Shown here in pieces: positions 60,684 to 64,000 of a stretch of DNA of 64,000 nt (the stretch's first letter is position 1; each line of letters starts with the position of its first letter). A program made the translations under genes and the position numbers. Below the pieces are notes generated by a model, which was not told the origin of the DNA, searched no databases, and worked only from the letters and a program-made list of their open reading frames with translations. Origin of the DNA: an uncultured Litoreibacter sp. (GTDB taxonomy: Bacteria > Pseudomonadota > Alphaproteobacteria > Rhodobacterales > Rhodobacteraceae); NCBI GenBank assembly GCA_947501685.1, contig CANMWQ010000003.1, forward strand, positions 248,001 through 312,000, written 5' to 3'.

Positions 60684-60698
60684 TTAATGTTGGTTAAC
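60684..60698 (-). promoter_or_regulatory. CtrA-like half-sites upstream of gafA
   Basis: TTAA at 60684-60687 and TTAAC at 60694-60698 with 6 bases between. Read on the minus strand the second half is TTAACCAA, one base off the CtrA half-site TTAACCAT. Spacing is 6 instead of 7, so it is a weak match. Confidence 0.35.
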
Positions 60699-60755
60699 GG
60701 AAGCAGGTTTTTGACACAGGTCTTTACGAAAGATGAACAGGATCTGAGCCACCGA

Positions 60756-60773
60756 ACGGCGCGTCCGCGCCGT
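60756..60773. promoter_or_regulatory. Perfect 18-bp dyad in the gafA/DUF6477 divergent promoter region
   Basis: ACGGCGCG-TC-CGCGCCGT: 8-bp perfect arms with 2 bp between them. It lies 127 bp from the gafA start and 73 bp from the DUF6477 start, between the two divergent genes. The length is that of a LuxR-family or other dimeric regulator operator, and in R. capsulatus the quorum regulator GtaR and GafA itself act on the gafA promoter. Which protein would bind here is unknown. Confidence 0.5.
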
Positions 60774-60845
60774 CTGCAACAGCCCGAATTCTCAGCCTAG
60801 TTTCCTGAATATTCACCAAAGTTAATGGAAGTCAGGAAGTTAAGA

Positions 60846-61136
60846 ATGCCTAATATCAACGCGTTACTTAAGACATTGCGCCGGCCTCGCATTTTGGTCA
60901 GCGCGGCCCGTCACGGCCTGTCTGATTACAACCGCAAGCGCGATTTGGCACGCCTCACAGGCCAGAGCCCACGGCGGCCCTCCGCCAGCATCGTGGAGAG
61001 CCTGATCTCGCAAGAGAAAGAGCTGGAAGAGACACGCCGCTCAGGCGACGCCAGCTACCGCGTCGCCCACCATATCGAGCTACTTGTCGCCTTGATGGCA
61101 GAATGCCGGTTGATTCCACGGCCCGTGGCGAATTGA
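60846..61136 (+). CDS. DUF6477 family protein
   Basis: A 96-residue basic protein beginning MPNINALLKTLRRPRILVSA, with AGGAAG upstream of the ATG at 60846 (an ATG at 60825 is possible). The rest has RKRDLARLTGQSPRRPSASIVESLISQEKELEETRRSG and a C-terminal VAHHIELLVALMAE helix. Only Rhodobacterales carry this family. In R. capsulatus a small gene adjoins gafA, and both are grouped as a GTA locus; this pairing suggests the same, by memory. No enzymatic motif is seen. Confidence 0.8.
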   Translation: MPNINALLKTLRRPRILVSAARHGLSDYNRKRDLARLTGQSPRRPSASIVESLISQEKELEETRRSGDASYRVAHHIELLVALMAECRLIPRPVAN

Positions 61137-61140
61137 GCGC

Positions 61141-62682
61141 TCAGATGAACGCGTCCGGCATCGAGTCCTTTTTCTGACGGATATAGGCTTTCAACGCCTC
61201 ATCAATCGCCGGGTCGAGATGCGGTTGCTGGTAGTCATTTAGGAGCTTCTCGACCCGCGCTGCGGCCAGCGACTCCGTGTCACGCGCGCCTTCGTCGGAC
61301 CATGTCTCGAACGGTTTGTAATCCAGCAGATCCGAGCGCCAGAACGCGTCCTTGAAATTATTCTGCGTGTGCTCGCAGCCGAGATAATGCCCGCCCGGCC
61401 CCACTTCGGCAATCGCGCCCATAGCTTGGGCGTTTTCATCCATCGACACGCCTTTGGCGATGCCATGCAGCGCGCCCAGCTGATCCGCATCCATGACGAA
61501 TTTCTCGAAGGAGGATACCAGCCCACCCTCCAACCAGCCACAGCCATGCAGCATGAAATTCACCCCGGCCAGCAAGCCCACATTGAGCGAGTTGGCGGTC
61601 TCATAGCCAGCTTGTGCATCCGGCAGTTTTGAGCCGCAGAACGACCCCGCGGACCGGTAAGGCAAGCCCAAGCGCCGCGCCAATTGGCCCGCACCATATG
61701 TGATATGCGCAGCCTCCGGCGTGCCAAAGGTCGGCGCCCCTGAATTCATGTCGATCGAGGTCACAAACGCCCCGAAAATCACAGGCGCGCCTTTGCGGAT
61801 GAGCTGGCTGTAGGCCACGCCCGCCAACACTTCGGCCATGACTTGCGTCAATGTCCCCGCCACAGAGACCGGAGCCATCGCGCCGCCCACAATGAAAGGC
61901 GAGACGATGCAGGCCTGATTGGCCGCGGCATAGACCTCCAACGCGCCCATCATGATTGAATCGAATGTCAGCGGCGAGTTGATGTTGATCAGCGACGTCA
62001 TCACCGTGCGGTCGTTCAGCCCGCCAAACAGGATGTCACACATCTCGACGGAATCCTGCGCCCGCTCAGGCTCGGTCACTGAGCCCATGAAAGGTTTGTC
62101 CGACAGCGCCATATGCGCGTAAAGCATGTCTAGATGGCGTTTGTTGACCGGAATATCCGTGGGCTCGCACACGGTCCCGCCCGAATGGTGCAGCCATTTA
62201 GACATGTAGCCCAGCTTCACGAATTTCTGGAAATCATCAATCGTCGCATAACGCCGCCCACCATCCCGGTCGCGCACGAAGGGGGGCCCGTAGACAGGCG
62301 CAATGACCAGAGACTTGCCGCCGATCTCAACACTGCGCTCAGGATTGCGCGCGTGTTGGGTGATCGTGGAAGGCGCGGTCTTGCACAGCTCACGCGCGAG
62401 CCCGCGCGGGATGCGGACGCGTTCGCCGTCCACCTCGGCCCCTGCTTCGCGCCAGCGGTCCAAAGCAGCAGGGTTATCGACAAAATTCACGCCGATTTCG
62501 GCCAGCACGGTTTCTGCATTGGCCTCGATGATGTCCAAGGCCTCCTCACTCAGAACCTCAAAATTGGGCACGTTCCGTTCGATATATTTGGCGGTCTCGA
62601 TGCTGACGGCGGTGCGCTCTGCACGGCGGGCCGCACCTCCACCACCACGGGCACGACGTCTTGGGGCTGCGGTCTCGGTCAT
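61141..62682 (-). CDS. Trimethylamine methyltransferase (MttB/COG5598) family protein, non-pyrrolysine type
   Basis: Corrinoid-dependent methyltransferase fold of 513 residues starting MTETAAPRRRARGGGGAARR (an ATG at 62691 is an alternative). The barrel is continuous and has no in-frame amber codon, so it is a non-pyrrolysine member. The known members demethylate glycine betaine, proline betaine, carnitine or other quaternary amines; the substrate here cannot be read. The N-terminus is basic and unlike a signal peptide. No corrinoid protein or methyltransferase II gene is nearby. Convergent with the DUF6477 gene. Confidence 0.88.
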   Translation of the reverse strand: MTETAAPRRRARGGGGAARRAERTAVSIETAKYIERNVPNFEVLSEEALDIIEANAETVLAEIGVNFVDNPAALDRWREAGAEVDGERVRIPRGLARELCKTAPSTITQHARNPERSVEIGGKSLVIAPVYGPPFVRDRDGGRRYATIDDFQKFVKLGYMSKWLHHSGGTVCEPTDIPVNKRHLDMLYAHMALSDKPFMGSVTEPERAQDSVEMCDILFGGLNDRTVMTSLININSPLTFDSIMMGALEVYAAANQACIVSPFIVGGAMAPVSVAGTLTQVMAEVLAGVAYSQLIRKGAPVIFGAFVTSIDMNSGAPTFGTPEAAHITYGAGQLARRLGLPYRSAGSFCGSKLPDAQAGYETANSLNVGLLAGVNFMLHGCGWLEGGLVSSFEKFVMDADQLGALHGIAKGVSMDENAQAMGAIAEVGPGGHYLGCEHTQNNFKDAFWRSDLLDYKPFETWSDEGARDTESLAAARVEKLLNDYQQPHLDPAIDEALKAYIRQKKDSMPDAFI

Positions 62683-62840
62683 CTCGGCCATCCTAAAGCA
62701 TATGGTTTGGTTAGTGATACTGCGCGCTCCCGCCGCGTCTTGGGCGTAAACCGTCCCCTTGGGCGGGAATGCGACATTTCTTGGCGCAATTATCGGACCC
62801 TTCGGTTGCACATGACGCGCCTTCGCCCTAGAGCAACGCT

Positions 62841-64000
62841 ATGTCTGATCAAAGCCACGAACGCCTGCTCATCATCGACTTCGGCTCTCAGGTCACGCAA
62901 CTGATTGCGCGCCGCCTGCGGGAGCTGAACGTCTATTGCGAAATCCACCCGTTCAACCTGGTGGATGACGCGTTTCTCAGAGAATTCGCGCCCAGAGCGG
63001 TGATCTTTTCAGGCGGGCCCTGCTCTGTCATTGACGAGGGCAGCCCGCGTCCACCCAAAGGTGTCTACGCGCTTGGCGTCCCGATCCTAGGCATTTGTTA
63101 CGGTCAGCAGGTGATGATGCAGATGCTGGGCGGCCAGGTCGAACGCGGCCACGGCACGGCTGAATTTGGCCGGGCTTATGTGACGCCGGAGGCGGCCAAG
63201 ACGGAATTGCTCAAGGGCTGGTTCCTTGAGGACCGCGAGCAGGTCTGGATGAGCCACGGCGACCACGTGGCCTCTATCGCGCCGGGGTTTGAGGTCTATG
63301 GCACATCGCCCAACGCGCCTTTCGCGATCATCGCCGATACGGATCGGAATTTCTACGCCGTTCAGTTCCACCCCGAGGTGCATCACACGCCGAACGGGAG
63401 CAAACTTTACGAAAACTTCGTCAAGCTGGCGGGATTTACCGGCGACTGGACGATGGGAGCCTACCGGGAGCAGGCCATCGCCGCAATCCGCGAGCAGGTT
63501 GGCAACAGCAAAGTAATCTGCGCCTTGTCTGGTGGTGTCGATAGCTCCGTGGCCGCCGTGTTGATCCATGAGGCCATCGGCGAGCAGCTGACTTGCGTCT
63601 ATGTCGATCACGGGTTGATGCGCAAAAACGAGAGCGCCGAGGTCGTGGGCATGTTCCGCGAGCACTATAACCTGCCGCTGATCCATGCCGATGAAAGCGA
63701 TCTGTTTTTGGGTGAGCTGGAAGGCGTCTCCGACCCTGAGACCAAGCGCAAGATCATCGGCAAATTGTTTATTGATGTGTTCGACAAACACGCCAAGGAA
63801 ATCGGCGGGGCGGAGTTTCTTGCCCAAGGCACGCTCTACCCGGATGTGATTGAAAGCGTTAGCTTTTCGGGCGGGCCATCTGTCACGATCAAGAGCCACC
63901 ACAATGTCGGCGGGCTGCCCGAGAAGATGGGCATGAAACTGGTGGAACCGCTGCGCGAGCTCTTCAAAGACGAGGTCCGAGCGCTCGGCCGCGAGTTGGG
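62841..64000 (+). CDS. guaA: GMP synthase (glutamine-hydrolysing), 3' end missing
   Basis: Amidates XMP to GMP. 386 residues are visible before the window edge. The N-terminal amidotransferase has [16 protein letters not shown], the nucleophile Cys in [17 protein letters not shown] and the catalytic His/Glu in [12 protein letters not shown]. The synthetase P-loop is [23 protein letters not shown], followed by [13 protein letters not shown]. The remainder of the ATP-PPase and dimerisation domains lies beyond the window. Confidence 0.97.
   Translation, partial: MSDQSHERLLIIDFGSQVTQLIARRLRELNVYCEIHPFNLVDDAFLREFAPRAVIFSGGPCSVIDEGSPRPPKGVYALGVPILGICYGQQVMMQMLGGQVERGHGTAEFGRAYVTPEAAKTELLKGWFLEDREQVWMSHGDHVASIAPGFEVYGTSPNAPFAIIADTDRNFYAVQFHPEVHHTPNGSKLYENFVKLAGFTGDWTMGAYREQAIAAIREQVGNSKVICALSGGVDSSVAAVLIHEAIGEQLTCVYVDHGLMRKNESAEVVGMFREHYNLPLIHADESDLFLGELEGVSDPETKRKIIGKLFIDVFDKHAKEIGGAEFLAQGTLYPDVIESVSFSGGPSVTIKSHHNVGGLPEKMGMKLVEPLRELFKDEVRALGREL

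Overview
The window is a contiguous piece of an alphaproteobacterial chromosome, most likely order Rhodobacterales (Roseobacter/Rhodobacter group). The evidence is CtrA and SciP side by side, a GafA-like (DUF6456) gene next to a DUF6477 gene, a gene-transfer-agent (GTA) style lysis pair, an RTX/Hint secreted protein, a non-pyrrolysine MttB homologue, a B12-dependent ribonucleotide reductase and an alphaproteobacterial LexA operator (GAAC-N7-GAAC). The DNA is GC-rich and gene-dense, with many ATGA/GTGA stop-start overlaps. There is no prophage, insertion sequence or CRISPR array. Nearly everything is housekeeping DNA with a few accessory insertions.

Layout. 1-5.2 kb: nrdJ (runs off the left edge) with an NrdR box, tRNA-Pro, a DUF192 exported protein, a double cold-shock-domain protein and pdxH. 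5.3-18 kb: fabI, gpt, an aminotransferase, ppiD-trpE, a YibQ-like deacetylase on the opposite strand, then the tight run trpG-trpD-trpC-moaC-moeA followed by lexA with its operator. 18-24.6 kb: comEC, gltX, gltA, alternative oxidase and an enoyl-CoA hydratase. 24.7-31.5 kb (minus strand): GTA-type holin and GH108 endolysin, ccmE, argC, murI, an acyltransferase, agmatinase and a class-III aminotransferase. 31.6-34.8 kb: flavin reductase, HD phosphohydrolase, icd, an SMR transporter and a MobA-like transferase. 34.9-38.3 kb: RTX/Hint protein with a small membrane ORF in front, a gene-poor stretch of about 900 bp that may encode a structured RNA, and tRNA-Leu. 38.4-47.1 kb: zinc peptidase, DedA-like protein, dsbB, gyrA, trmFO, a methyltransferase, gluQ, hisI and a NifU-like scaffold. 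47.1-51.8 kb: an unannotated 40-residue membrane protein behind a LexA operator, recG and ligA. 52-54.4 kb: ctrA, sciP and mnmA. 54.5-64 kb: cytochrome c', a diheme cytochrome c, an MmgE/PrpD protein, a RatA/COQ10 protein, hpt, a 59-residue membrane protein, lipA, the gafA-like gene with its DUF6477 neighbour, the mttB homologue and guaA (runs off the right edge).

How the genes connect. Several dispersed genes belong to one regulatory theme known in this order: CtrA (with its antagonist SciP), LexA and a GafA-type activator control gene transfer agents and SOS/cell-cycle decisions, and the holin/endolysin pair is the lysis arm. The structural GTA cluster is not in this window. The strongest new observations are a short, strongly translatable single-span membrane protein behind a LexA operator with the same three-repeat layout as the lexA operator, a perfect hairpin burying the ribosome binding site of the endolysin, an 18-bp perfect dyad in the gafA promoter region, and a promoter followed by four successive stem-loops in a gene-free stretch.
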